NCBI GenBank assembly: GCA_963932145.1
Contig: OZ010571.1
Location: forward strand, 111,159,005 to 111,223,004
DNA length: 64,000 nucleotides
Reading direction: 5' to 3'
From: Acanthosepion lycidas
Lineage: Eukaryota > Mollusca > Cephalopoda > Sepiida > Sepiidae
The stretch's first letter is position 1; every line of letters begins with the position of its first letter. Positions 43,281 through 55,603 of the stretch are shown here, in pieces. The notes under the pieces were generated by a model. The model was not told where the DNA came from, made no database searches, and saw only the letters and a program-made list of their open reading frames with translations. The translations under genes and the position numbers were made by a program.

Positions 43281-43840
43281 ACACACACATACACACACAC
43301 ACACAATTCATTTATACGCACCCACCCACGCACACATGCGTGCCCACAAATACGAATATGCATACACACACTTCCAATTCATTTCTACATGCACATACAC
43401 ATACGTGCATACACATACGCTCCTAATTAATTTCTACACATATACACGCATACACAGACCCATTTCTAATTCGTTTTTGCACACACGCCTGGACGCATGC
43501 ATACACTTCTAATTAATTTCTAAACGCACACGCGCTTCCAATTCGTTTCTTCACGCACACATAAACACAGACGCATACAAACACGCGAATACTCACAAAT
43601 ACTTCTAATTCATTTCTACACATATACACGCACTTAGATGCACACAAACTTCCAATTCATGTCTACACACATACGGGCATACACAGAGACTTCTAATACA
43701 TTTCTACCTGCGCACACAGACACATTCACACACACACACACACACACACGTGGTCACACGCACACATTCAATTCGTTCCTACATACATATCTACACACGC
43801 GCGCGTACACACATACTCAAACACACTATTCTAATGAATT
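43281..43840. repeat. minisatellite of CA-rich units with 'TTCTAATTCATTTCTACA'
   Basis: The phrase 'CTTCTAATTCATTTCTACA' (variants 'cttccaattcgtttctt') recurs about every 45-65 bases, ten or so times, separated by variable runs of ACACAT, ACGCAT and ACACGC. A two-part unit: fixed core plus CA-like spacer. Confidence 0.9.
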
Positions 43841-44222
43841 TCTCATTGATCATTAGAATATTTTTAATTTACAGACACTCATTTCTGATACTAGCATTGC
43901 ACGTAAAATGTCACTGTTTTTCTTTTTGAATTTTCTGATATATAATATTTAATGATTGCATAAGCTTAATTGCAAGTTCTCTACGAAATACTCGTGGAAA
44001 TTCCTCTATTGTCCCGTTAAATATTTGAGCTTAATAGCTTTAAGCGAATATTACTATAACACACATAAATATGAATGCTGGTCATTATTTAAAGAAGTAA
44101 GAGGGTACAAATGAAAAGATTTTATATTGAAAATATTTTACATTTCACTGAAGCAGACCATATGAGAGCGTTTTTGTCTGTTCTTCCTTCCTTGCTTTGT
44201 TTCTTTTTTCTCTCAGCGTCTC
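43841..44222. other. non-coding stretch
   Basis: No gene recognised; 'cattagaat' near 43851 echoes the last minisatellite unit. Confidence 0.35.
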
Positions 44223-44572
44223 TGATATGTTTTTTCCGTCTTTCCTCGTGATTAAAACTGAATAGTCTATCAATTATGAGGTATTGGCGGGGCAAATCAC
44301 ATATGCTAATTAAAGAACAAGCAGAATTATAATATAACTAGTTGTACCCGTGAATTTTGATTCTTTCTTTCTGTTTGAATTTATTTGTTTCTTTGTTTCT
44401 TTGTTTCTTTGTTTCTTTCTTTCTTTCACTTAAACCATGAAACGTTTGTGATATGACTTTTCCGTCTTTCCGCGCGATCAAAATGGAATAGTCCATTATT
44501 TATGACAGTGCTGGCAGGACGTAATGTACGTGCTAACAAAGGAACTAAGGGGGAATAAGCAGAAATATAAAC
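44223..44572. repeat. direct ~120-bp duplication around TTTC/TTTG tract
   Basis: 44223-44340 and 44449-44572 share 'tgatatg', 'ttttccgtctttcc', 'gaatagtc', 'ttatga', 'tgctaa', 'agcagaa' in order. A (TTTC)n/(TTTG)n tract at 44364-44430 lies between. 'CTAGTTGTACCCGTGAATTT' (44339) separates the first copy from the tract. Confidence 0.7.
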
Positions 44573-45151
44573 ACTATGTTAATTCTCCATTTAAAACTTT
44601 GTTTTTCATCTGACTCTCTTTTCGTATTTTTATCTTTTTTTTTTTTTTCGTTGAACTTACATTCTGAAATCTTGGGCACTTCGAACTTTTTTAAACACAA
44701 GCGCGCGCACTCGTGCATATATCTAATTCACCACACGCACATATGCACATATACACGCGGATATATTTTTATGCAGATCGAGAGATAGGGATTGACAGAT
44801 AGTTCTATCTTTTCCCTGAACGCCTCTGTTCGATATTTGAGATCAGGTGAATGTCAGAATTTCAAATGCTGACATTCTTGGAGTTATGCCGTCTTCGCTT
44901 TAAGATAAGCGCAGTATAATATTTCCTTACACCACCACGTGTCTTTACACACAGTAAATATTTATACGCGTACGTAGCCTGTTCAACGCAGGAGATAAGT
45001 GTGTCTTTTCCACAAGCGCCAGTTGTCATGGATCAATATTTTAATTTTTAATGCAAGCAGTTTCCTCTATAACTCAGAAGATTGGCGCAGCTCAATCTTT
45101 CTACGTCAATTGTTAGTATTTTATTATATGCCCGACTCATTTAAGCACAAC
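44573..45151. other. non-coding stretch
   Basis: No gene recognised; CA-like patch at 44695-44765. Confidence 0.35.

Positions 45152-45217
<66 letters not shown>
45152..45217. repeat. (CTAT)n tetranucleotide microsatellite
   Basis: About 16 pure units. Confidence 0.98.
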
Positions 45218-45684
45218 TAGCAGCATGAACTGGCGTTGCCGGTGCTTGATTCAAAAATCGTATGACTCATACAGCAATCGCTATCACTTGACTTAACATA
45301 TTTTTGCCCTTCCTTGCCTTTAAAGGAGTGCCCTTCCCGTGCTGATGTTGATACATGCCTTACTTCTTGCCTATCTCACACTGCGAATTTTTTCTAAGCT
45401 CTGTACTAAACATTAAATTTGTTACGAAAAAAAGAACTAAACAAAATGAACACAAAACGATCAGATTTAAAAAGGACTCGTAACTGGAAAAATTGAATGA
45501 AAAAAGAATGTTAACAACAAATACTTTTTCACATCCAACCCAGTTCTGCGGAATCAGAATCAACGTTGAGTTTAAGCAAGTGAATGAGCCAATTGGAGTA
45601 AAGTGCCATGCAGATTTAAATTTTTCCCACTTGTGACGAATGCAGCTATCGATTATTTTTTGCATGCTAGCATGCTAGTTAACA
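45218..45684. other. non-coding stretch
   Basis: Minus-strand frame 45360-45665 (101 codons) has no recognised motif. 'GCATGCTAGCATGCTAG' at 45662 is a short tandem palindrome. Confidence 0.35.
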
Positions 45685-45781
45685 TTCGTGTCAGTCAGCT
45701 GTTGGCTCTCACGCTGGCCAAGAGAATCTTCTTGCCTATTCGTGGCAGCCAGCTATAGGCTCTCACTCTGGCCAGTAGAAA
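45685..45781. repeat. 54-bp tandem duplication
   Basis: 'ATTCGTGTCAGTCAGCTG' ... 'GGCTCTCACGCTGGCCA' recurs as 'ATTCGTGGCAGCCAGCTA' ... 'GGCTCTCACTCTGGCCA'. GC-richer than its surroundings. Confidence 0.85.
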
Positions 45782-46015
45782 ATGGCCGCAAACTATATGA
45801 AAACTGCCGTAGAAGCATGAAAAAATCGATTATTTCCACTATCAATGGGATTTGGGAAATGCTAAGTCGTTCTTGGCCTTCCGCTAACTTGGAGCATGTA
45901 CATGTAAATTTTGGTGCAAATCCGCCGAAAATTGCGGACGTGCATTCATTACACACAGACACACACACACACACAGACACACACACACACATACACACAC
46001 ACACATACACACACA
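45782..46015 (+). repeat. retroposon-like segment with (CA)n tail
   Basis: 'GGTGCAAATCCGCCGAAAATT' style sequence without coding (45912-45933) leads into an interrupted (CA)n at 45951-46015. It resembles short non-autonomous elements with microsatellite tails. Family unproven. Confidence 0.4.
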
Positions 46016-46104
46016 TCCTGCCTTTTACAGATAGAGATCTATCTATCTTGCTTACGGTCAACTGAAACTAAATTCAGCTGTTCTTACTGGGAAGCAACGA
46101 TGAT

Positions 46105-46690
46105 TCTTCTCACTAAGGGAGATGCCAAATTCAGCGAGTTACGAACATTTAAATATCTAGGAAGTCTTTCAGTATAGAACAAAATCTGGTATCCGAATTC
46201 GTACTGGTATAGCAAAATATGTTTCCCAAATTGTATACCAATTATTAAGAAGCAGAAACAAAGAAAAAATCCTGTAGCCATATCAATCCTCATATAGCAG
46301 CGCATGATTATCTCTTATTACAGAGGAAGAAGTGTTCCGAGGCAACAGATATGTGGTTCTATAGTAAGATGCTGAGAATACCATGGACCGAGAATGTGAA
46401 TAAAGGGGACGTTTTAAAGACAATGGAAACAAAAAGGACGATTATACTTTGTAAAACCCATTGAGGAAAGATGGTTTTGAGAATATGATATTCACAGCGC
46501 ATATTAACATAAAAAGAACAGAGGTTAAATGTAATTAAACTACCTAACAAGCATGTGTAAAAGGAAGAAAGAACTGGCAAAGGAAGGATTAGTGAAAAGG
46601 CACGCCTTGCTAAAAACTTCAAATGATATGATGTTGTGGAAAGCTACGCTGGTCCACGCCTGGAAATGAAACGATACTTCAGCAAGAAGT
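46105..46690 (+). pseudogene. RTE-like LINE C-terminal fragment
   Basis: Reads 'LRTFKYLGSLSV' (46141-46175), 'RIRTGIAKYV'-like sequence, then 'MWFYSKMLRIPWTENVNKGD' (46352-46410) and 'KDGFENMIF'. Same ordered region as at 12010-12425 and 25775-26200. Several frameshifts. Confidence 0.7.
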
Positions 46691-46739
46691 TATCATAAGT
46701 AACCTACGATCTAAATATTAAACTACAGAGTGCTTATAA

Positions 46740-46990
46740 AATACCATCTATATTTTTGGTGTGTTTGAGACGAGGGATGATTATTATTCTTATATGATTT
46801 GTCATTCGGATCACCATGCTTGTCTTGTTTTTCATGCTCACAATGTTTCGGCCTTTGTATTCTTCGGTCGTCATCTGGTTATGTCTTCCATGATAAGACA
46901 ATATTTCTTATCAGTTAGTACTCTCATAGCTCCTTCACCACTGTGCCGCTTGTTCGTTTCTCCTACTGAGACCGATAGGGAACTCGACAT
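46740..46990 (+). repeat. repeat with 'TTTCGGCC...TCATCTGGT' motif
   Basis: 'CACAATGTTTCGGCCTTTGT' followed by 'GTCGTCATCTGGTTATGTC' resembles the phrase at 9828-9870. Likely a second diverged copy of that SINE-associated segment. Confidence 0.4.
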
Positions 46991-49345
46991 GCATTAACCT
47001 AAGCTTTAATCTACTAGGTCACGTGTTTTTTGAAAAGCGGAATGCGAACACCGTCCGCCTCCGGGATTGAGTAAAGGGTCTGAAATCTGGACAAGGTTAT
47101 AGAGGACGGTGTCAGACGCCTAAATAAGGCCAGGGGATAAAACGGACAAAGCTTTGTGAGTATAACCAAGATAAGAATACTGGTCCAAGTAGAAAAAAAA
47201 AGAAGCCAATATAATAATGACCTATCTATGTGGGCGCACACTTCAACATATGTTTCTGTAGTTTATCGTCTTTCAAAGGATAATACCATTATGAATTAAA
47301 GTGAGGCGATTTTATTCGATATCGTCCCTCTAATACCGGATCCTAATATTTTCTTTCCTACTCTCTTATCTCATTTTATATGATTTACTTCTTCTATTCG
47401 TTCTGAATTCAGAATATCTATTGCTTCTGTCGCCTTTGTAATCTTTCTCTACCCTTTTCTACCTTTTAATCCCTCCCTCTTCGTCTTAATCGTTTTTCTT
47501 CCTAAACACTCCTCTCTTCCCAACTTGAATCCATTCTCCTCGTCATCTACTTACTTCCGTTTATTTCCTGTTCAACATTCCCACTCTTATATATCTATTT
47601 ACTCATCCTATCCCTCTTAAACACTCCCTACAAAATGCTTGTATTTATTTTACCTTCATTTTTCCTTCTTTTTCCTCTCTTTCCATTCAATAAGCTTCAT
47701 CATCTTATCAGTTCTTACGCATTCATCTCTCTGTGTCCTGTTTTTTCTCTCTCTCTCTTTCTAATTCGATCTCTATGTTACTTCTGTTTCATCTTCTTCT
47801 TCCACGCTTCTTATTCTTTTATCTTTCATTGTGCCGTTTGTTTTCAGATTTATGCATAGAATATGTGCCCTGTTTCTACTGGCCTGCCACTGGCAGGCAT
47901 ACATCTTCCAACGCCTGCCAATCTCGGTTTTGTCCCAAGACGTTTATTCAATATCAACTTTATGTTATGCAAGTCATTCGGAAAGCAACATATGCGATAT
48001 CACTTGCTGTTCACTCAACTCCGAACTAATTATATTGATACATTTTTTTTTCATTTTCCCTTCTATAATTTATTTTCTGATCTAGTTTCCACGTGATGCT
48101 TCCTTAATTCAAGTTTGTAATAAATGAAATTGTTTTTATGAGTTTACCAAAACAAAAATATACACTGAACTTGAAGATTTTAGAAACTACGCACTTTACA
48201 AAAATAAATTGATAAATAAAAAATGTTTAGTTTAATGCTGAAACCTTTCAAGTATTTTATCTTCTGACGGCAATCGTGAAAATTTTTCTCGAAACAATTT
48301 TTCAAAGCCGATTCTGTAGTAAACATTGTTTAATATATTTTAAATAATATCGGGAAACAACAGACTCTGTGAGTTTGCTTCCATAACTACAAAGATTACG
48401 GGCTTACATTCTAGTCAATGGTTGAACTTTGCGAATAATATTTTTTAATAAGAATTAGAAACCTAGTTTTCCTTGGCTAAATTCTCCAATGTTATTTTAT
48501 TAGGAATTTACGAAATAAGTTTCGTGTTGGTAGTCAAACGGTTTAAAGCTTGCTTTTATATCAAGTGCAATAACAAATACGGTCTTGGTTGAGAGTTGAG
48601 CTCGAAAAGATTTTTTTAAGAAATAGAAGTGTTTTTCCGGTATTTAGCGATAGTAAATCCGTTTAATTTTCACTTTTTAAATGCAGGATTTTCTAATGAA
48701 GAAATAAGGTTTCAGGTGCAAGCGAAGTGAATTGCGGGAACAACACTGTCATTAACAATTGTCTGTTTAAAACTTTGATTCTTTAAATGAAACGTCGTAA
48801 GTAATACGATCTCTGCCGATAGCTGAACTCTACAATAATTTAAAAAAAATTATGTGTAATTATTACCTTATCGATTGTAGAGCTGTTTAAATACTCGAAA
48901 AATTATATTTATGATCTAATAAGATCGTTAAGTTTCTGCAATAAGATTTTTAAGAGTAATTAGCTAGAAATATAGAAATATTGAAGTATATTGCATGGAA
49001 CGTAAGTAAAAAAGATTACCTCGGTTGCCAAATAAAATGTCTGCTGAAGGTTGGAGAATTAGCGACCGAAGAACTATAACTTAATTAACCTAAGCAACTA
49101 AGAACAGCTGAATTTGAAGACAGTAGTTTAATAAAGAATTGCTAGATAATCATAAGCACGGTGATTTCAAGTCAAAAACCTCACAGATGGCAAGTTTAGG
49201 TAATCTTTTACTACGGAGTTTGATCGTTAAAATCTGTATAAAATGTCGAAATTTCCATTAAGCCGGAGATTTGGTTGAGTCGTTCGTTGTATACTTTACT
49301 TCGTCTTCGAGTCTCTTTGAATTAAAGACGTCATTAACAGAAATT
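46991..49345. other. long stretch without gene
   Basis: 47300-47860 is pyrimidine-rich (CT-rich, polySer/Leu/Phe frames on the plus strand). 48100-49345 is plain AT-rich sequence. Small open frames such as 47014-47241 (minus) have no recognised motif. I see no exon, RNA gene or mobile element here. Confidence 0.4.
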
Positions 49346-49527
49346 ACACTTTTAAAGGCACAGATTCATTGAGATAAAATACTAGAATGCATAGTAATAT
49401 CAAGAGATCTGTTAATGGAACTGATTCAAGCGAGCGAACTGAACGGTAATATTGCTTGAAGAGGTCAGAAAAAAAGAAAGAAAACTTGTTCGAGAGAAAA
49501 AAAATAAAACGAGAAGGCAAGAAATGT

Positions 49528-49530
<3 letters not shown>
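49346..49530 (+). repeat. dispersed repeat ending in (TA)n, copy 1
   Basis: Inverse complement of 60941-61119. Landmarks: 'acttttaaaggcacagattc', 'gcatagtaatatcaagagat', 'ctgattcaagcgagcgaact', 'aaacttgttcgagagaaa', 'gagaaggcaagaaat'. Nearly identical over 180 bases, then (TA)n. Confidence 0.9.

Positions 49531-49596
<66 letters not shown>
49531..49596. repeat. (TA)n microsatellite
   Basis: About 33 pure units at the right edge of the dispersed repeat. Confidence 0.98.
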
Positions 49597-49599
<3 letters not shown>

Positions 49600-49834
49600 G
49601 TGTCGGAAACCTACCATCCCTCTTGAAGATGAACTTATCTGCGTCTGTAAACAAAGACTTTAAAGAGTGGCATGTCAGTTGACATGAGGAAGACAGTGAG
49701 ACAGAGAAATTCTTAGCTGAGCGAGTTATTGACTACTCAGGCGATTTCTGTACCTTTTTACCAACCTATTAAAAATCTTTTTATTGTTACGTGTTATTTG
49801 GCGTTTGTCTCTACTAACCCCAAATCAACATCAT

Positions 49835-49838
<4 letters not shown>

Positions 49839-49906
<68 letters not shown>
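49839..49906. repeat. (TA)n microsatellite
   Basis: About 34 pure units. Confidence 0.98.
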
Positions 49907-49909
<3 letters not shown>

Positions 49910-50004
49910 ATTTAGTTTCCAATTAAAGTACTAGGAAAATTGAAAACGGGGCGTCTACTGCAAGACTGTACCTCAGCAAACTAGTATCGCATGGTGCATG
50001 TGAA

Positions 50005-50110
50005 CGTATCATAAAGGTTATCGACTCGTTAAGTGAAATCGGCGTGTCGGTTTCAAATCCCGGCCGAGTTGTGTTCACTTTCGTACACCCAGCCAGGTAT
50101 AAATTCCCAA
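50005..50110 (+). repeat. SINE-like tRNA-derived segment
   Basis: A-box-like 'CATAAAGGTTATCGACTCG' and a strong B-box 'GGTTTCAAATCCCGGCC' 43 bases later. The extra T in the B-box and weak stems suggest a SINE head. Confidence 0.55.
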
Positions 50111-51056
50111 GACACAATACTCATGAATGTCAAGTGCTTAGCTGCACTGTTACACTAAAACCACTTCGATGATGGACTGTTGGCAAAAACTGATGTCAAT
50201 CAAAGAGTAAGCCACGAGTGGAAACTTTTGATAGAAATATATGTTTCTTTTTATAAGCTTTAGTTCGAGAAATACATCGTCTAATAACTTCAGTTTATGC
50301 ACCCTTAAAACTATGACAGCAACGTTAATTTTGAAACGAATCAAGATATTATTTAGCAAAATTGAAAGCAATCTAATAAAAATGCCATTGCTACTAAATT
50401 TATTTGGCGTGGATGCTTGTTGGAATGTGACAGGGATTAATACTATGTGCATGTGTACTAAGTCACCACACCATTCTTTCTGTAACTCTATTGCGTTCAC
50501 ATGATTCAGACGAAGCTAATTTGTTTGCGGCCTATAAATAGAAGACAAAAATTTGGTGAACAACGTTCTACTAAGAAAGAACTGAGGATTTAGTTAAAAA
50601 ATTCACGAGGAAATGAGCGTTAGATATGTCGTTTGTGGAGCAAAACTAAACTCTTACCATTAAATGCTACTTTGAGCTGAAATGCCCTTGACCTTAGTGA
50701 TTAAAAGAATATCTAATATTTGGTCGTTTTGTCTGATTTTTGGATGTGCGGCGAGAACTTTTCAGCATTACTTCATAAACACGAACGATTACCCTGTAGA
50801 TACTAACAGCAATTGTAGAAAGTGACAACGGAATTACTTTACAATATATATTTAAGAAAAGAAGACGGGTATAAAGAAAGAAGCAAATGATTTAAATTCC
50901 CGGAGTTGTTTTAATAAGACATGGAACATAGTTTTTTTGCGCGGGGGAAATGTAGAAGTAAGTATAATTTCATTGAATACAGGACGGACAACAAGAAAGA
51001 AGTTGATCCGCGAGCGATTTTACTGACTTAATCTGAAATATTTGCAGTGGTATCTA
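50111..51056. other. non-coding stretch
   Basis: Overlapping frames on both strands at 50150-50504 (116 and 87 codons) have no motif and are not taken as genes. Confidence 0.35.
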
Positions 51057-51240
51057 AAAATAATTTTTGGCATCTTCAGTGACAGGTACAGTTCCCATTG
51101 TTCTTTTTTTTTTCTTTAACAATGTAGTAGAATATACTTTGCACTCAATGTTACACCAGAAAATCAGAGAAATCTGGTGCATTAAGTTGGTTGAAGTGAA
51201 AGAGAATCTAGTGATATGGGGATACAAATTCGCACTTTTA
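51057..51240. repeat. dispersed repeat, copy 1 of 2
   Basis: Direct partner of 55721-55885: 'agttcccattgttct', 'tactttgcactcaatgttac', 'accagaaaatcagagaaa', 'gtgcattaagt', 'gaagtgaaagag'. The minus strand of both copies stays open for about 65 codons with mostly the same predicted residues. Confidence 0.9.
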
Positions 51241-52190
51241 CTGAAGATTTGTGGCTGCCCCTGACATTTAGGCAAGTAGTCGATCCATACGAACTTAAGA
51301 TACCCAGACGTGATACAACCGGATAGCAGAAATATAGTTAAGGTTTACACCCGAGATAGAAGACGTAGAGTCTTTCTCCCATCCAGGAGAGAAAAAGAAT
51401 CTACATTCAGATTTAACCATCAAAGATACGCACAAACTCAACAAAATTAATTGACGAATACTAAAGTTGAATGAATAATAATATTACGTATAAGAGAATT
51501 ATTCATGTGTTCTTATTAATCCAATAAGTTCATCACTGCGCGCATGCGCATCATTTGGAAAGATATCTATTGCTCGTGTCTCAAATGAATTCCTCTTCCT
51601 TGGTTGTATTTAAGAGAATATACCTGGCTACGGCAACACGGGTGAGAAAGTTTATGAAGTACTAAAAAGAAAAATGTCCTTAATCTCTTTCGTGATACAT
51701 TTAAGTCGTTAAAGTACCAATGGCGTTTTAATAAGGCAAGGTCCTGGGAAATGATTTAACGAATTAAAGTTGAACATACTGAACATACCTCTATTGAACA
51801 TACCTCTATTGAACATACCTCTATACAGAGGAACTAAAAGCCGTTCTACATAATAAAAACAAATAAAAATTATTGATACATTAAATTCAAACTGATCAAC
51901 TAATCCATTCCTGGAAAATTACTTAAATATTCAGCGCTCTTCCCTTTGTTTCTAGTGACATTTTTTCTTATTTCTTGACGCTTTCCATATTATTATGCGC
52001 CTTCAGATTTCTTTGCAAGATTTTTCTTCGTCTATTACTACCAAAACCTACAGGTGTGATGATAACGGTTTTGGCGTCGACAAGCCTGTTGAGAAACGTG
52101 CTAGTGAAATGTTATTTGCAGTCACTTAATCCCCAGCAATAAATGACAGACACCAGATGTGAACATCCAAATATATAGATGGTAATAAGA
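51241..52190. other. non-coding stretch
   Basis: Contains TGCGCGCATGCGCA at 51537-51550 (NRF-1-like site) and three copies of 'gaacatacctctatt' in tandem at 51779-51825. No gene. Confidence 0.45.
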
Positions 52191-52195
52191 CGACA

Positions 52196-52204
52196 ATCAC
52201 CATC

Positions 52205-52236
<32 letters not shown>

Positions 52237-52290
52237 CATTAACAATAACAACAATAACAAGAAAATATTAATAATAATAAATGAGTAATA
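52196..52290. repeat. ACC/AAC/AAT trinucleotide-rich patch
   Basis: CACCACCACC, then CAACAACAAC, then AATAATAAT in sequence. Confidence 0.9.
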
Positions 52291-52418
52291 ATAATAAAGG
52301 AGTCATTGGTGATGGTTAAGTGTAATTGACAAAATTCTTAACAAGCGGACTTTTCTTTTTCAAAGGTTTCAATAAACAACGAGAAAAGTAAAAAGAAGAA
52401 CAGGACAAAATAATACAA

Positions 52419-52539
<121 letters not shown>

Positions 52540-52822
52540 TTTTAACTTAAACTAGGCAAAACAACAGTGATAAGGCAAAAGGTTTACAAAATAAGAATTA
52601 TGTTCACACGCCATAGGGATACAGTTAAGTAGTTAGAGTTTTCTGACTTCAAGACAAGAAAAAAAAAGCAAAATTATGGAACATGAGATCGAGAATTCTT
52701 GTTTTTTATTGGCATGGAAGAAGTCACCGCTAGCATGTGTAGAATTTGATTTTAAAGCTGGGAAGGGATATTTTTAGCGGTCATTTCGACGAGAGTGGAA
52801 CGAACAAGGACAACAATAACAA

Positions 52823-52864
52823 CACTAATAATAATAATAATAATAACAATAACAATAATAATAA

Positions 52865-52895
<31 letters not shown>

Positions 52896-52940
52896 AAGAA
52901 GAAAAAGAAGAAAAAAGAAAAAAAGATGAAGAAAAAAGAA
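52823..52940. repeat. (AAT)n(AAG)n microsatellite
   Basis: AAT/AAC units followed by about 18 AAG units and A-rich DNA. Encodes poly-Asn/Lys by chance on the plus strand. Confidence 0.97.
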
Positions 52941-53499
52941 AAAAACGAAAAAAGGATAGTGCAAAACAGTCATAAACCGTGAATTGTATTAATTGTAGAC
53001 AAATGCCATAATTATAAACCTACAAGATTCTATACTAGAAATCGAAACTCAAAAATACTCTAGGATTTCGTCTTCCAAAAAATGAATCTATCCGATAATA
53101 ATCTTAAAGTGAATAAAGAAACAAAGGCGACAACTCATTGCTGTGCGAGCAGGTCATGGTGAACATTGAGATGAATACCAAAGTGAAGAAATACCAAGAT
53201 GCCTGGAAAATTGAAAAGATATGGAATATGAAAGTTAGTCTTCTTCTTCTTCTTCTTCTTCTTTGTACTGCGTTCCTTCAGAACGGAGACGATCACGGCG
53301 ATCCGCAACTCGCTAGCCTTTGCAGGTCTTAATAAGTTTTGTCTTTTTTATATAATTCCTAATCACTGTTCAGCCAACTTTGTTATGAAGGTTCCGCGCT
53401 GCTTTTCCATGTTCCTTTTGCCGTCAGTATAACCTGTGAGTGTTAAAGTGCACTTTCCCCATTATGTGCTATACGAATTTCATCTGTCTCTTTCTGATT
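52941..53499. other. non-coding stretch with (CTT)n
   Basis: A (CTT)n at 53239-53263 and the GC-richer 'GATCACGGCGATCCGCAACT' just after. No gene recognised. Confidence 0.4.
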
Positions 53500-54085
53500 C
53501 TATATATAAGTATTAACTTTGTTTCCGTTTACCTTAAAAATTAGTCGTTGCTCTCCTTTTCCGTCACTGTTATTCTCAGTATTTCTTTTGCCTGAAATCT
53601 TCATCTGTGTTGAGTTTGTCTAGTATACACTACTATATAAGAGGAATATTATTACATTATAATTTGATTGTCTTTTCTTTGTTTCGAATGAAATTTCCAC
53701 CGCTCTTAATAATTTGCTTGATTTTGCTTCACTATTCAAGTTTACCTTCGGTTTTTGTGTCGCATACTCCATCCTTTGTTAAAACAATTTCTAGATATTT
53801 AAATTTTTGTATTTGCTTGATCTTGGTGTCTTCAGTTCTTAGTTTGCCTTCTCGACTGTTCCAAATATTCATTCCCTCTTCTTACATTTTATGTTTCTCA
53901 TCGGTTTCCATTAATACCTTCTGTAGGAGATCCTATAGATTCATTTATGTGTCTGCTATCAAAACGGGGTCATCTGCATATCTTATGTTAAGATTATGTT
54001 GGCAAATAATGAATCCTTGTACGACTTGTATTTCCCTCAGTTTCGCCTCGCCATAAAAGTAGAATAAGTCGGGTGGTGAAAGTTT
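53500..54085 (-). pseudogene. RTE-like LINE RT palm and following region
   Basis: Minus strand: 'SPPDLFYFYGEAKLREIQ' (54085-54030), 'GFIICQHNLNIRYADDPVLI' (54015-53955) with the catalytic YADD intact, then after a stop 'LLQKVLMETDEK', 'TEDTKIKQIQKFKYL' (53845-53800) and 'CDTKTEGK' near 53760. Everything upstream of SPPDLF is unrelated, so the copy is 5'-truncated within the RT or interrupted. Confidence 0.75.
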
Positions 54086-55603
54086 GTTCCAGTCCCATGA
54101 TAACAAGAACACTTGGAACCGTGCATAAACACTGGACTTAAGGTTAGATAAACTAGAAATTCGAACAAAGATTGAAACTTTACAGGCCATGATGCTGCTG
54201 GTGTCTAGGAGAGTACTGACGAAAATTCTAACGATTTGAGAAGACTTGCAATCACATAAATTCAGTGAAGACCACCAGACATCTGTGGCAATGGTATTAC
54301 TACTACTTCTAGTACTACTACTAGTACTACTGCTAATTTGCTTAGAAGAATGAAAATTAAAGGTTACATATTTCTCAATGTTGGATGTCGTGTAATGTAG
54401 AGCTGATTGATGTATTATTTGCTCAAAAGCAACAGTTATAAGGAAACCTTGCAAGTAAATTAGAGCAATTAGAGACAAGGGAAAGACTGGCGGCGGTGAA
54501 GGCCACTTTTTCAATATATGAGAATGTATTGCGAAGAATAATATAGATTGTAAGAGACAAAATTATTGCCATCTATAGATAATATTGTTGTAGAAAAATA
54601 AGAAGAGCAGTCAGTTTTATTAGCAGATTTCAAGAAACGGCGAGTGTTTAGAAAATTTGCGCTACGAACATGAGAGCCTGGCTCTATTTGTCATTCAGGT
54701 GACTTCTTGGTACTATCATCCTAAGGCGCGCGCAGCAATTAGATAGTGACCGAAAACCATGCTTAAAAACTCCTAGCTTTGTGAGTAAAAATGGGTAGTC
54801 GAAACTGCTAGTATAGAATAGTTATTTAACTTGACCGAGTGTTCGGACGTACTAGCCCTTTTCAAGGCCAGATTATGTGGCTTATCACAGAAATTTTAAT
54901 TAAGATTAACTCAGATTCACTATAAAACTCAGGTAGGCCCTGCGGTTATTGAAGAAGCACAAATATGCTTGAGCAATGATGTTGTAACAGGGATTAGCTA
55001 GTGATCCCCGAAGACTCCATAGTCTGCTAAAACTGCCTTCTTTGAAATCTCACCAACCTTTTCAACATCGTATTGTAAAATATATATGTAGCATCAAATC
55101 CAGTTCTACGTCTGTTTCTATCATAAATGTAGATTATATTCTGATTATTTTCTCTATTATGATTTGTGATCAATTTCAAATGTTCTGATTATCATGAATT
55201 TTTTCCATTTCCTGCAAATTTCTGATAACTGTTTTATTACTCCTTTTTAATGGTATGAGTTGTATTTTGACATTTGGTATTACGTTTACTTAATTAGTAT
55301 GAAGATGATTTATTTTGTAGAATTGACCAAGAATATTTGTGGAAATTGATGAAATATAATATTATTTTTAGTAGTATATATTTCGAACTTGCTTCCATCA
55401 TAGAAACAATATCATGAGGAGGAGAACTTCACGATCTTCTTTCTCGAGATCTACAAGTTGCAAAGCACATTTCTTACACTAAGATTTACCCAATACAAAT
55501 CTTGTAAGCCAATCAAGGTAGAGTGTTATTGCTAAATTCGTAATGATGATTTCAGTGCGTGTTACTAATGAAAGTGAACGTGGGAAGAAGCGAATATTAT
55601 GAG
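54086..55603. other. non-coding stretch
   Basis: A (TAC)n-like patch at 54297-54332. An open minus-strand frame to 54514 continues from the LINE but carries no LINE motif. No gene recognised. Confidence 0.4.

Noticed and set aside
47635-48096. Overlapping plus-strand frames in CT-rich DNA
   Set aside because: Phe/Ser/Leu-rich frames of pyrimidine-rich sequence in all three frames, with no motif.
51537-51550. NRF-1 binding site as a promoter mark
   Set aside because: TGCGCGCATGCGCA fits the motif, but it stands alone, with no other promoter signal nearby.
52746-52982. Asn/Lys-rich frame
   Set aside because: Encoded by (AAT)n(AAG)n; no other support.
53945-54514. 189-codon minus-strand gene
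   Set aside because: Only the last ~45 codons match an RTE-like RT. The rest is unrelated open sequence with a Ser-rich run.
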